Source of the DNA: an uncultured Eubacteriales bacterium
Lineage (GTDB): Bacteria; Bacillota; Clostridia; Oscillospirales; CAG-272
DNA: 27,921 nt
Direction of reading: 5' to 3'
NCBI GenBank assembly: GCA_934474225.1
Contig: CAKSLU010000020.1
Coordinates: 1 to 27,921 of the forward strand
Shown here: one piece after another, positions 1 through 7,968 of the stretch
How the letters are laid out: each line of letters begins with the position of its first letter
Numbering within the stretch: the stretch's first letter is position 1
The notes under the pieces: model-generated
What the model was told of the DNA's origin: nothing
Database searches by the model: none
What the model saw: the letters and a program-made list of their open reading frames with translations, nothing else
Program-made: the position numbers and the translations under genes

Positions 1-480
1 GACATCATCGAGCATTTCCGCCGCTTTGACGCGGCGTACCCCGACTGCTATTTTGCGTTTTTCTGCAACACCGACGCGGCGTTTGAGGCGCTGTTAAAAG
101 AGAAGTTCCCGCGCGGCAACTACTGCGTGGAGCTGCTACGCCCCGAGGCGTATTTCAAGAGCCTGTGCGGCTGCGATGTGGGCTATATCCTGCGCGACTA
201 CAACGAGACCAACCGCGTCGCCTTCCCCAATAAGTTTTCGGATTATCTGAGCAGCGGGCTTATCCTCGCGCTGAATCGGGCGCTGCCCGAGCCGATGCGC
301 GTGATATCATCACTGCCCGACCACTATGTCGACACCGACACGGTGCTTGCCGACATCGACGGTCTGTTTGCCAAGCTGGACGCCCGCGCGGCGGACTATG
401 CCGGCTTTGTGCAGGCATCGCTCGACCTCGGCGCGCGGGAGCTTTTGTACCGCGCGCAGGTGCGGAAACTGACACTGTAA
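1..480 (+). CDS. Glycosyltransferase, C-terminal part (5' end outside window)
   Basis: The reading frame is open from the first base and ends at TAA 478-480, so this is the last 159 codons of a longer gene. The segment GYILRDYNETNRVAFPNKFS followed by DYLSSGL matches the nucleotide-sugar-binding region of GT-B fold, family-4-like glycosyltransferases, where a conserved Asn-Arg-x-Ala-x-Pro-Asn-Lys stretch precedes a Tyr-Leu-x-x-Gly loop. The rest is an alpha-helical tail typical of these enzymes. It would add a sugar to a lipid-linked polysaccharide repeat on the cytoplasmic face. The next glycosyltransferase starts 13 bases downstream, so the two are co-transcribed. The donor and acceptor sugars cannot be told from sequence. 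Confidence 0.8.
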   Translation, partial: DIIEHFRRFDAAYPDCYFAFFCNTDAAFEALLKEKFPRGNYCVELLRPEAYFKSLCGCDVGYILRDYNETNRVAFPNKFSDYLSSGLILALNRALPEPMRVISSLPDHYVDTDTVLADIDGLFAKLDARAADYAGFVQASLDLGARELLYRAQVRKLTL

Positions 481-493
481 GGAGCTTTTTCCG

Positions 494-1579
494 ATGAACA
501 TTGTTTTTCTGGTTGCCACTCTTTCGTGCGGCGGCGTGGAGCGCACGGTGTCCTATCTCAGCAAGTACTTTGCCGAGGCGGGGCACAACACCTCCATCAT
601 CTGCATCTCGGACGAGCAATTCTACGACATTGACAAAAAGGTCAACTTAATCAAGCTGAATATCGCAAGCGCGGCGGGCGGCCGTCTCGACCGCTATAAG
701 AAGATCGTCGAGCGCTTTGCGAAGATACATAAAGCCGTCAAGGCGACAAAGCCGGACTGCGTCGTCTGCCTCGACGCGGAGATGCTGCGCTTCATCCGCC
801 TGCAATACCGCTTCGGGCATTTCAAGTTGATTACCTCCGAGCGCACCAACCCGCTGATGAATTCCGAGCGGCAGCGCGCGGCGAAGTTTGCGTCCTACCG
901 CAAGAGCGACGGCATCGTCTTTCAGACCGAGCGGGCGAAGAACTGCTTCCCGCCCGACATCGCGGCAAAGGGCGTCGTCATTCCAAACGCCGTCGGCAAC
1001 GAATATGTGTTCAAGGCAGAGCCGCCCGCGGTGCGCCGCAAAGCGATTACGGCGGCAGGCCGCCTGTGCGCGCAGAAGGACTATCCCACGATGCTGCGCG
1101 CCTTTGCGCGCGTGCATGCGCGCCACCCCGATTTTGTGCTGGAGATTTACGGCGGCGGCGAGGACAGAGACGCGCTTGTGCGCCTTGCTGCCGAGCTTTC
1201 GCTTGCGGACGCGGTGCAGTTTAAGGGCGCCGTGCCGGACGCCGTTTTGCAGGTGGCGTCCTCGTCCTGCTATGTGATGAGCTCCACCTATGAGGGAATG
1301 CCCAACGCGCTGATGGAGGCACTGGCGGTCGGCACGCCGTCGGTATCGACCGACTGCCCGTTCGGCCCCGCCGAGCTGATTCGCGACGGCGAAAACGGGC
1401 TGCTCGTCCCCGTCGGGGACGACGCGGCGCTGGCAGACGCCGTTTGCCGCGTGATCGAAGACCCTGCCTTTGCCGCGCGTCTCGGTGATGCGGCAAAGTC
1501 TATCCTTGCCGAGCAGAGCATGGAGCGGATTTCACAGAAATACCTCGACTACATTCTGCACATCGCGCAAACCAAGTAG
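494..1579 (+). CDS. Glycosyltransferase family 4 (GT-B fold)
   Basis: This 361-residue protein has both halves of a GT4 enzyme. The N-terminal Rossmann half opens with MNIVFLVATLSCGGVERTVS, the glycine-rich acceptor-side loop found in WaaG/PimA-type enzymes. The C-terminal donor half contains AAGRLCAQKDYPTMLRAF and the EGMPNALMEA motif, an E-x7-E pair at about residues 267 and 275 that contacts the nucleotide-sugar. Length is normal for the family. The start is supported by AAGGAG nine bases upstream. It sits between another glycosyltransferase and the polymerase in the polysaccharide operon, so it most likely extends the lipid-linked repeat unit. Sugar specificity is unknown. Confidence 0.9.
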   Translation: MNIVFLVATLSCGGVERTVSYLSKYFAEAGHNTSIICISDEQFYDIDKKVNLIKLNIASAAGGRLDRYKKIVERFAKIHKAVKATKPDCVVCLDAEMLRFIRLQYRFGHFKLITSERTNPLMNSERQRAAKFASYRKSDGIVFQTERAKNCFPPDIAAKGVVIPNAVGNEYVFKAEPPAVRRKAITAAGRLCAQKDYPTMLRAFARVHARHPDFVLEIYGGGEDRDALVRLAAELSLADAVQFKGAVPDAVLQVASSSCYVMSSTYEGMPNALMEALAVGTPSVSTDCPFGPAELIRDGENGLLVPVGDDAALADAVCRVIEDPAFAARLGDAAKSILAEQSMERISQKYLDYILHIAQTK

Positions 1580-1609
1580 CTCTTACGCAGAGCGGAAAAG
1601 GAGAATTTC

Positions 1610-2947
1610 ATGAAAACCGCTGCCTTAAAGAAGACAATCTCGACTTCGCCGTTCATACCGAGCCTCTGTATCCTCATCGCCCTGCTGTTTTTGCGGGACC
1701 TTGTCGGGATGCCGGTTCCGTCCGTCCTCTTTCTGGGGCTGACGGTCATTGTCGCCGTACTTGCGGAGAAGACCGATGTCATTGCCTTCTGCTTTTGCTG
1801 CATTCCGATGCTGAACGCCTTCCAGACCAAATATGCGCTGTGGCTCTGCATCCTTATCTATGCGCTCCGCTTCAAGCCGAAGAAGTTTGCCATCGCGCCG
1901 ATGGCGCCCATCCTGTTTCTGATGATTTGGGAGGTTGTGCACGGCTTTGCGGGGACGACCTCGCTCGTCCAGGTGCTCCGCCTGTTCACCGAGCTCAGCT
2001 TCTGCTGCTTTGTCATGGCGCTGGCAACCGAGGATCTGGACTTCAACCGCATCATCCGCACCATGTCTGCGGTGGCGGTCTGCGTCTGCGCCATTATTCT
2101 GCTCAGCCAGCTGAAGCAGTATCATTATCAGGTCAGCACGCTGTTCTCCGGCACGTTCCGCCTCGGCTTCGGCGTGGATGAGACCAAGATGTCGGTCGGC
2201 TTCAATCCGAACTACCTCTCCTACATGTGCCTTTGCTGCATCGAGGGGCTTGCCTGCATCGTGTATAAGAATCAGCAAAGAACCATCGACCTCGCTTGCA
2301 TTACCGCGCTTGGCGTCTTCGGTCTGCTCACCATGTCCAAGAAGTTCATCCTGTGTGCGGCGGCGTTCCTCTTCCTGTTTGCATTCTGCCGCAAGAAGAA
2401 GATCCGGACGCTGCTCGGCGTCGCGGTGCTGCTCGTCGTGGTCTGGCTCATTTTCAAGCAGGGCTTCCCGTCGGCGTATGAGGCGCTGATGGCGCGCTTT
2501 GAATACGGCGACCTCACAACCGGACGCGCCGACATTTTCGCATACTTCCATGAGCAACTTTCGCAGGACACGGGGCTCCTGCTCTTCGGCGTCGGTCTGC
2601 AGGACTACCGGGACAAACTGCTCACCCGCTATATGTCGAGCATCCCGCACAACGGCTTCCAGGAGTTGCTCGTGATGTGGGGCATCCCCGGTCTTATCGC
2701 CTTTGTCCTCTTCCTCTGGCTGATGGTTCGCCGCGCAAAACGGCTGAACCCCCATATCCGTTTCATCAACTATGTGCCGTTTTTAGTCATGCTGCTCAAT
2801 GTGCAGGTGACACAGATGGCATCCTCCAGCCTTGTGTGCGTGCTGATCGCGGTCGTGTACCTCTGCATGGTAAGCGACCTGCGCCCGCAGGAAAAAGAAA
2901 TTCACAAAAATGCAGCAGCGGCGGGGGCACAGTATGTCGGCGAATGA
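1610..2947 (+). CDS. O-antigen ligase / Wzy-type polysaccharide polymerase
   Basis: A 445-residue polytopic membrane protein with roughly ten or more hydrophobic segments. The late motif PHNGFQELLVMWGIPGL (about residues 346-362) is the characteristic His-Asn plus Gly-x-x-Gly-Leu signature of the WaaL/Wzy family (PF04932). A large loop before it contains the usual R-x-x-I-F-type segment (GRADIFAYF). In a gene order of glycosyltransferases, this protein and a flippase, the expected role is polymerisation of undecaprenyl-linked repeat units on the outer face of the membrane. The start has GGAG upstream. Its last 14 bases overlap the flippase gene. Ligase and polymerase members cannot be separated by motif alone; the Gram-positive context favours polymerase. 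Confidence 0.85.
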   Translation: MKTAALKKTISTSPFIPSLCILIALLFLRDLVGMPVPSVLFLGLTVIVAVLAEKTDVIAFCFCCIPMLNAFQTKYALWLCILIYALRFKPKKFAIAPMAPILFLMIWEVVHGFAGTTSLVQVLRLFTELSFCCFVMALATEDLDFNRIIRTMSAVAVCVCAIILLSQLKQYHYQVSTLFSGTFRLGFGVDETKMSVGFNPNYLSYMCLCCIEGLACIVYKNQQRTIDLACITALGVFGLLTMSKKFILCAAAFLFLFAFCRKKKIRTLLGVAVLLVVVWLIFKQGFPSAYEALMARFEYGDLTTGRADIFAYFHEQLSQDTGLLLFGVGLQDYRDKLLTRYMSSIPHNGFQELLVMWGIPGLIAFVLFLWLMVRRAKRLNPHIRFINYVPFLVMLLNVQVTQMASSSLVCVLIAVVYLCMVSDLRPQEKEIHKNAAAAGAQYVGE

Positions 2948-4454
2948 AAACAGACTGAAAAAAGCGTTTTACAGCTCGGTGACCTCGGCGGTCTACCAGC
3001 TTGCCGTTATCGTCTGCGGCTTTGTCACCTCCCGCCTGATTGTCGGCGCTTACGGCTCCTCCTGGAACGGGGTGGTCGCGTCGATCACCAAATTCCTCGG
3101 GCTGTTCTCCATCGTGGAGGTCGGCGTCAACGGCGCCACGCGCGTGGCGCTCTACAAGTCGCTGGCTGCCGGGGATGCGCGCGAGACCAGCGCCATCATC
3201 AACGCCAACGACCGGTATTACCGGCAGATTTCCTTTATCCTTGCGGGCTATGTGCTGGTGCTTGCCGCCGTGGTGCCGCTGCTGGTCAATTCCGAGATCC
3301 CCTATTTTGCCATCTTCGCGATGGTGATTATCATCGGTATCAGCAAGTTTGCGGAGAACTGCTTCGGCATCAACAGCAAAATCCTGCTGGCAGCCAGCCA
3401 GACCAACTATGTGACCAACAGCATTCAGGCGGCGGCGACGGTGGTAAACGCGCTGCTCCTCGTGCTGATTGTGAAGACGGGCGGCTCCATCTTCGCCGCC
3501 AAGACCGGCAGCAGTGCGATTCTGGTGATTATCCCCATCCTGCTCTACATCATTTCGCACAAGATGTTCCGCATCGACAAGACGGTGCCGCCGGACAACC
3601 GCGCGCTGAAGGGGCGCTGGGATGTCCTTGCCAACTCGCTGTCCAATATCGTGCATGAAAACGTCGATGTCTTCTTCATCACGGTGTTCTGCGCGTCCAC
3701 CGAGCTGTCGGTGTACGCCATGTATTATGTGGTTGCCGACGGGCTGACCAAGGTCTTTCAGGTTATCACCAACGGGCTGGAAGCAGGATTCGGCAACATG
3801 TGGGCGCGCGGCGAGACCGACACGCTCCGCCGCAGTCTGCGCCAGTATGAGTACATCATCTATGCGCTTGCCGCCCTGCTGTTCGGGTGCATGACCGTCC
3901 TTATCGTGCCGTTCATGTCGGTGTACATGCGCGGCATCACGGATGTAAACTATCTGCGCGTGCCGCTCGGCGTCAGCATCGCCGTGGCGCAGATTTTCAT
4001 GAGCATCCGCACGCCGTATGTGCTGCTGGTACAGGCGGCGGGGCATTACAGGCAGGTGAAGGTCGCCGGGTATGTCGAGGCGGGCATCAACATTGTGCTC
4101 ACCGCCGTGCTGGTGTTGCGGTTCGGCATCGTCGGCGCCATTGTCGGCACCATCATTGCCAATGTGTTCCGCACGGTCATGTACGGTCGGTATGTCTCAA
4201 AGCATATGATCGAACGCAGTTTTGCGGAGATCGGCAGGCGCTTCTTGTGGATGGCGCTTGTGTTTGGCATTGCGGTCGGCGCGTCCGCCCTCGCTCTGTC
4301 GGGGATAGCGGTCACCGGCTGGATGTCCTGGCTGTTGGCGGCGGCTGTCACTTTCGGCATCCATGCCGCAGTGCTTGTCGCGGCGTCTCTCCTTTTCTAT
4401 CGCGACGATTTGAAAAACTGCATTTCGCTCTTCCGCCGCCTCTTCCGGCGGTGA
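2934..4454 (+). CDS. Polysaccharide repeat-unit flippase (Wzx-like, MOP superfamily)
   Basis: A 506-residue protein with about twelve to fourteen predicted membrane segments spread evenly over its length, starting MSANENRLKKAFYSSVTSAV. The N-terminal region with SRLIVGAYGSSWNGVVAS resembles Firmicutes oligosaccharide flippases that move undecaprenyl-linked repeats across the membrane. I chose the ATG at 2934, just after a GGCGGGGGC purine-rich site, over the ATG eight codons earlier at 2910, because homologues usually begin near this NENR/KK segment. The start lies inside the polymerase gene, which suggests translational coupling. Neighbouring polymerase and transferases support a Wzx/Wzy-type export route. 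Confidence 0.88.
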   Translation: MSANENRLKKAFYSSVTSAVYQLAVIVCGFVTSRLIVGAYGSSWNGVVASITKFLGLFSIVEVGVNGATRVALYKSLAAGDARETSAIINANDRYYRQISFILAGYVLVLAAVVPLLVNSEIPYFAIFAMVIIIGISKFAENCFGINSKILLAASQTNYVTNSIQAAATVVNALLLVLIVKTGGSIFAAKTGSSAILVIIPILLYIISHKMFRIDKTVPPDNRALKGRWDVLANSLSNIVHENVDVFFITVFCASTELSVYAMYYVVADGLTKVFQVITNGLEAGFGNMWARGETDTLRRSLRQYEYIIYALAALLFGCMTVLIVPFMSVYMRGITDVNYLRVPLGVSIAVAQIFMSIRTPYVLLVQAAGHYRQVKVAGYVEAGINIVLTAVLVLRFGIVGAIVGTIIANVFRTVMYGRYVSKHMIERSFAEIGRRFLWMALVFGIAVGASALALSGIAVTGWMSWLLAAAVTFGIHAAVLVAASLLFYRDDLKNCISLFRRLFRR

Positions 4455-4492
4455 CATCGGCAAATCCAATGCGCAGAAAGGCTTTGAATCAC

Positions 4493-5659
4493 ATGGAAAA
4501 CAAAGAACAAAGAGGCATCGGGCTGTGCCTTGCCTTCAAGGGTGCCAATTACGGCGCGCTGCTGCAATCCTTTGCCACGCAGTATCAACTGGACAAGCGC
4601 GGCATCTATTCCGAGGTGCTGGATTACACGCGCGGCAAGACCAACAAGTATATTTTCTCGCCCGAGGCGTTTCTTTTCCTGTCCGTCAAAAAACTGTGGA
4701 TGTTTTTTGACGCGAAGTTTGCAAAGCAGCCGGTGCTTGACGAGCTGCACCGCCGCAACAAGGCGGAGCGCGCCGAGATCGCAAAGGATTTCTGCCGCCG
4801 CAGACTGCACAACATCGTCAAGTTAAACGGCTATGACGAGTTGACGGCGCACGCCGCAACCTACAAAGCGGTCATGGTCGGCAGCGACCAGCTCTGGCCG
4901 CCGGATGTGTCCTTCTCCAACTATCTTTCGCTGATGTTTGCGCCCGCGGGCGTGCGGCGCATTTCCTATGCGACCAGCACCGGCGTTGCAAAATACCCGT
5001 GGTTTGTCTATCGGCAGGCGCGCGTCTTCTTAAACAAGATCGACTTTCTGAGCGTGCGCGAGCAGGCGGGCTATGAGATTATCAAGAAGATTACCGGCAG
5101 GGACGCAAAAGTCGTGTGCGACCCGACCTATCTCATTCCGAAGGCGGAGTGGGAGGAGCTGATTGAGAAAAAGGAAGTCGTCAAGAGCGGCTATGTCTTC
5201 AGCTTTTTCCTCGGCTGCAACGAGAAGATGAAGCGGCTGGCGCGGCAGTATGCCGACGCGCACGGGCTGCGCGTTGTGTGTATCCTGAGCAACGAGGTCG
5301 TCGAGGACGACAGCTTCTATGCCGACGAGATTCTCACCGGCAAGACGCCGGAGGAATTCATCAACCTCATTCGCCATGCCGAATGCGTCTTTACGGATTC
5401 GTTCCATGCGTTTACCTTCTCGATTATCAACGAGAAGGAAGTTTATGTTTCCTACCGTGTCAAAAAGGGCGTGCGCCCGCGCAACCAGCGCATTGACAAC
5501 ATCGTGCGGAAGTTCGGGGTGGAAAACCGCCTCGTGAAGGACCCGGAGCACTATGTGTTTGACGACAAGCCGATTGACTACGCGCGGGTCACCGCCGTGG
5601 TCGATGCTTTCCGCGCGGAGTCGGCGGCGTTCCTCGACAGCGCGGTTGAGGGGTGCTGA
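4493..5659 (+). CDS. Polysaccharide pyruvyl transferase family protein
   Basis: A 388-residue protein with the PF04230 layout. The N-terminus GIGLCLAFKGANYGALLQSF carries the Asn-Tyr-Gly-Ala-x-Leu-Gln motif. MVGSDQLWPPD lies near residue 129, and the C-terminal half has a segment (AECVFTDSFHAFTFSIINEK) with the conserved Thr-Asp-Ser-Phe-His. Known family members transfer pyruvate from phosphoenolpyruvate to sugar hydroxyls as a ketal, adding negative charge to surface polymers. An in-frame ATG exists at 4469, but the one at 4493 has AGAAAGG at a workable distance. It is followed immediately by the FrhB-like gene, a pairing I recall from gut polysaccharide loci. Some members of this subgroup may have other activities, so the reaction is not certain. 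Confidence 0.85.
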   Translation: MENKEQRGIGLCLAFKGANYGALLQSFATQYQLDKRGIYSEVLDYTRGKTNKYIFSPEAFLFLSVKKLWMFFDAKFAKQPVLDELHRRNKAERAEIAKDFCRRRLHNIVKLNGYDELTAHAATYKAVMVGSDQLWPPDVSFSNYLSLMFAPAGVRRISYATSTGVAKYPWFVYRQARVFLNKIDFLSVREQAGYEIIKKITGRDAKVVCDPTYLIPKAEWEELIEKKEVVKSGYVFSFFLGCNEKMKRLARQYADAHGLRVVCILSNEVVEDDSFYADEILTGKTPEEFINLIRHAECVFTDSFHAFTFSIINEKEVYVSYRVKKGVRPRNQRIDNIVRKFGVENRLVKDPEHYVFDDKPIDYARVTAVVDAFRAESAAFLDSAVEGC

Positions 5660-5661
5660 CG

Positions 5662-6858
5662 ATGGAGACGCAGACGAAGAAAACCGCACTGTACAGCGAC
5701 AAAGCCGATTGCTGCGGCTGCGGCGCATGTGCCGTCGCCTGTCCGCGCGGCATCGTGCAGATGGAGGCGGACGACGAAGGCTTTCTGTACCCGCGCGTGA
5801 CGGATGCCGCGCGCTGCGTCGGCTGCGGCAGATGTGACGCCGTGTGCCCGGTGCGGCATGCGGACGAGATTCATTCGCAGTTTACGAGGGCCTATGCAGG
5901 CTGGTGCGCCGACGGCAGCGGGGTAAATTCCGCGTCGGGCGGCGCGGCTTTCGCCTTTTCGCGGGCGGTGCTCGCGGACGGCGGCGTTGTTTTCGGCGTG
6001 CGGTATACCGACGACTGCCGCGCTGCCGTGTATACGCGCGTCGAAACCGAGGCGGCGCTTGCCGCAACGCGCACATCCAAGTACATACAGGCGCGGAAAA
6101 ACAAGATTTTCGCCGAGGTGAAGGACGACCTTGCCGCCGGGCGGCAGGTGCTGTTTATCGGGCTGCCGTGCGACACCTTCGCCGTGAAAAAATACGTCGG
6201 CGACAGCGCAGGGCTGCTCACCGTCTCGCTGATTTGCCATGGACCGACCTCCGAGCGGGTGCATGCCGCATACCTCGACGCGCTGGAGCAAAAACAGCAC
6301 AGCACCGCCGTGGACATCAACGTGCGCTATAAGAGGGACGGGCACTGGAAGCCGTACTATATCCGCACCCGCTTTGCAAACGGGGCAGAGACCCTGCAAA
6401 AGTTTCAGGCGACCGACTACGATGCGGCATTTCAGCAATTTAAGCGGCCGTCCTGTTCGGCATGCCGCTTCCGCAAGGACAAGTTTGCCGCCGATTTGCT
6501 GATTGGCGACTTTCACAGCGCGGAGAAGGGCACCGATGCCTACAACGAGCAGGGCGTGTCCTCTGTTCTGCCGCTGACCGCCGCGGGCGAGGCGCTGCTG
6601 CGCCGCCTCGGCGACAGTTTTGTGCTGCGCGAGGTTGACCTTAGCCGCTCCGTCAGCCAGCGCGCGGTGCACAGCTCGGTGCCCGCGACGGTCGATCGCG
6701 CGGCATTTGCCGCCGCGCTTGATAAGAAGGGGCTGCACGCCGCCTGCCGCACGCCGGACATGCGGCAAAAGCTGCGGGAAACGCGCAAGCGCCGCGCCGT
6801 CTTCTTTGTGAAGAGCACGGCGTACCGCGCGCTGAAACGGCTGCATATCGTCAAGTAA
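5662..6858 (+). CDS. Coenzyme F420 hydrogenase/dehydrogenase beta-subunit family Fe-S protein
   Basis: A 398-residue protein that starts with two 4Fe-4S ferredoxin motifs: Cys17, Cys20, Cys23, Cys27-Pro and Cys52, Cys55, Cys58, Cys62-Pro. FrhB N- and C-terminal domains follow (PF04422/PF04432), with RTSKYIQARKN, the FIGLPCDTFAVKKY segment and a further Cys pair in CSACRFRKDKFAADLLIGDF. Family members are flavin and iron-sulfur oxidoreductases. Versions inside polysaccharide operons have no firmly established reaction that I know of. The ATG at 5662 has GAGGGG upstream and lies two bases after the pyruvyl transferase stop. The GTG at 5653 would leave no room for a ribosome site. Tight coupling suggests the two proteins act together. 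Confidence 0.87.
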   Translation: METQTKKTALYSDKADCCGCGACAVACPRGIVQMEADDEGFLYPRVTDAARCVGCGRCDAVCPVRHADEIHSQFTRAYAGWCADGSGVNSASGGAAFAFSRAVLADGGVVFGVRYTDDCRAAVYTRVETEAALAATRTSKYIQARKNKIFAEVKDDLAAGRQVLFIGLPCDTFAVKKYVGDSAGLLTVSLICHGPTSERVHAAYLDALEQKQHSTAVDINVRYKRDGHWKPYYIRTRFANGAETLQKFQATDYDAAFQQFKRPSCSACRFRKDKFAADLLIGDFHSAEKGTDAYNEQGVSSVLPLTAAGEALLRRLGDSFVLREVDLSRSVSQRAVHSSVPATVDRAAFAAALDKKGLHAACRTPDMRQKLRETRKRRAVFFVKSTAYRALKRLHIVK

Positions 6859-6872
6859 ATTCGTCAAGTAAA
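6848..6872 (+). repeat. 13-base tandem duplication over a gene end
   Basis: The unit TCGTCAAGTAAA occurs twice with a 13-base period (6848-6859 and 6861-6872). The first copy encodes the last codons and TAA of the FrhB-like gene. The second copy is untranslated and supplies part of the spacing to the AAGGAG of the next gene. It looks like a simple slippage duplication. Confidence 0.8.
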
Positions 6873-6882
6873 GGAGCCTTTT

Positions 6883-7956
6883 ATGCTATCTCCGAACGTC
6901 AGACTGCAAAATCAGACCGTCTTTGTCACCGGCGCTGCCGGTTTTATCGGCGCAAACCTGGTGATGGAGCTGCTCCGCCGCGCGGGCGCTGCGGCCATTG
7001 TCGGGCTGGACAATATGAACGACTACTATGATGTGTCCATCAAGGAATACCGCCTCGCCGAGATCAAGCGGCTGGCGGCGGCGCATCCCGAGACGGCATG
7101 GCACTTCGTGCGCGGCAGCATCGCCGACCGCGAGACGGTGGAGCGCATCTTTGCCGAATATGCCCCCGCCGTCGTCGTCAACCTGGCGGCGCAGGCGGGC
7201 GTGCGCTATTCCATCACCAACCCGGATGTGTATATCGAGTCGAATCTGATTGGGTTTTACAACATTCTCGAGGCGTGCCGCCGCCACCCGGTGGAGCACC
7301 TGGTGTATGCGTCCTCGTCCTCGGTCTACGGCTCCAACAAGAAGGTGCCCTATGCCGTGGAGGACAAGGTGGACAACCCGGTCAGCCTCTATGCCGCCAC
7401 CAAGAAGTCAAACGAGCTGCTGGCGCATGCGTACAGCAAGCTCTACAACATCCCCGCAACGGGGCTGCGCTTCTTCACGGTGTACGGCCCCGCGGGTCGT
7501 CCGGATATGGCGTACTTCGGGTTTACCAACAAGCTGCTGCACGGCGAGACCATCAAGATTTTCAACTACGGCAACTGCAAGCGCGACTTTACCTATGTGG
7601 ACGACATCGTCGAGGGCATTCTGCGCGTGATGCAGCGCGCGCCGGAGAAACAGACCGGCGAGGACGGCTTGCCCGTCCCACCCTACCGCATCTACAACAT
7701 CGGCAATCAGAATCCCGAGAATCTGCTCGACTTCGTGCAGATTCTGCAGGAGGAGCTGGTGCGCGCGGGCGTGCTGCCTGCCGACTATGACTTTGCCGCG
7801 CACCGCGAACTTGTGCCGATGCAGCCGGGCGATGTGCCCGTGACCTATGCGGACACCTCCGCGCTGGAGCGCGACACCGGCTTCAAACCCTCCACGCCGC
7901 TGCGTGAGGGGCTGCGCCGCTTTGCCGCGTGGTACAAGGATTTTTACAGGGTGTAA
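6883..7956 (+). CDS. UDP-glucuronate 4-epimerase-like NAD-dependent epimerase
   Basis: A 357-residue extended short-chain dehydrogenase. The NAD-binding loop TGAAGFIG is at residues 16-23. ASSSSVYGSNKKVP holds the catalytic serine region, and the Tyr170-x-x-x-Lys174 pair lies in SLYAATKKSNE. NMNDYYDVSIKEYRL near residues 44-58 is typical of UDP-glucuronate 4-epimerases (CapI/GAE type), distinguishing it from GalE or RmlB. The expected reaction is interconversion of UDP-glucuronate and UDP-galacturonate in the cytosol. The UDP-glucose dehydrogenase that makes its substrate is two genes downstream in the same operon, which supports this choice. The start has AAGGAG upstream. Exact sugar specificity remains an inference. 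Confidence 0.88.
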   Translation: MLSPNVRLQNQTVFVTGAAGFIGANLVMELLRRAGAAAIVGLDNMNDYYDVSIKEYRLAEIKRLAAAHPETAWHFVRGSIADRETVERIFAEYAPAVVVNLAAQAGVRYSITNPDVYIESNLIGFYNILEACRRHPVEHLVYASSSSVYGSNKKVPYAVEDKVDNPVSLYAATKKSNELLAHAYSKLYNIPATGLRFFTVYGPAGRPDMAYFGFTNKLLHGETIKIFNYGNCKRDFTYVDDIVEGILRVMQRAPEKQTGEDGLPVPPYRIYNIGNQNPENLLDFVQILQEELVRAGVLPADYDFAAHRELVPMQPGDVPVTYADTSALERDTGFKPSTPLREGLRRFAAWYKDFYRV

Positions 7957-7968
7957 GGACAGACGCGA

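Noticed and set aside
1625..2755. Long minus-strand open frame opposite the polymerase gene
   Set aside because: It mirrors a strongly supported membrane-protein gene; its product is charged low-complexity sequence, and no ribosome site was found.
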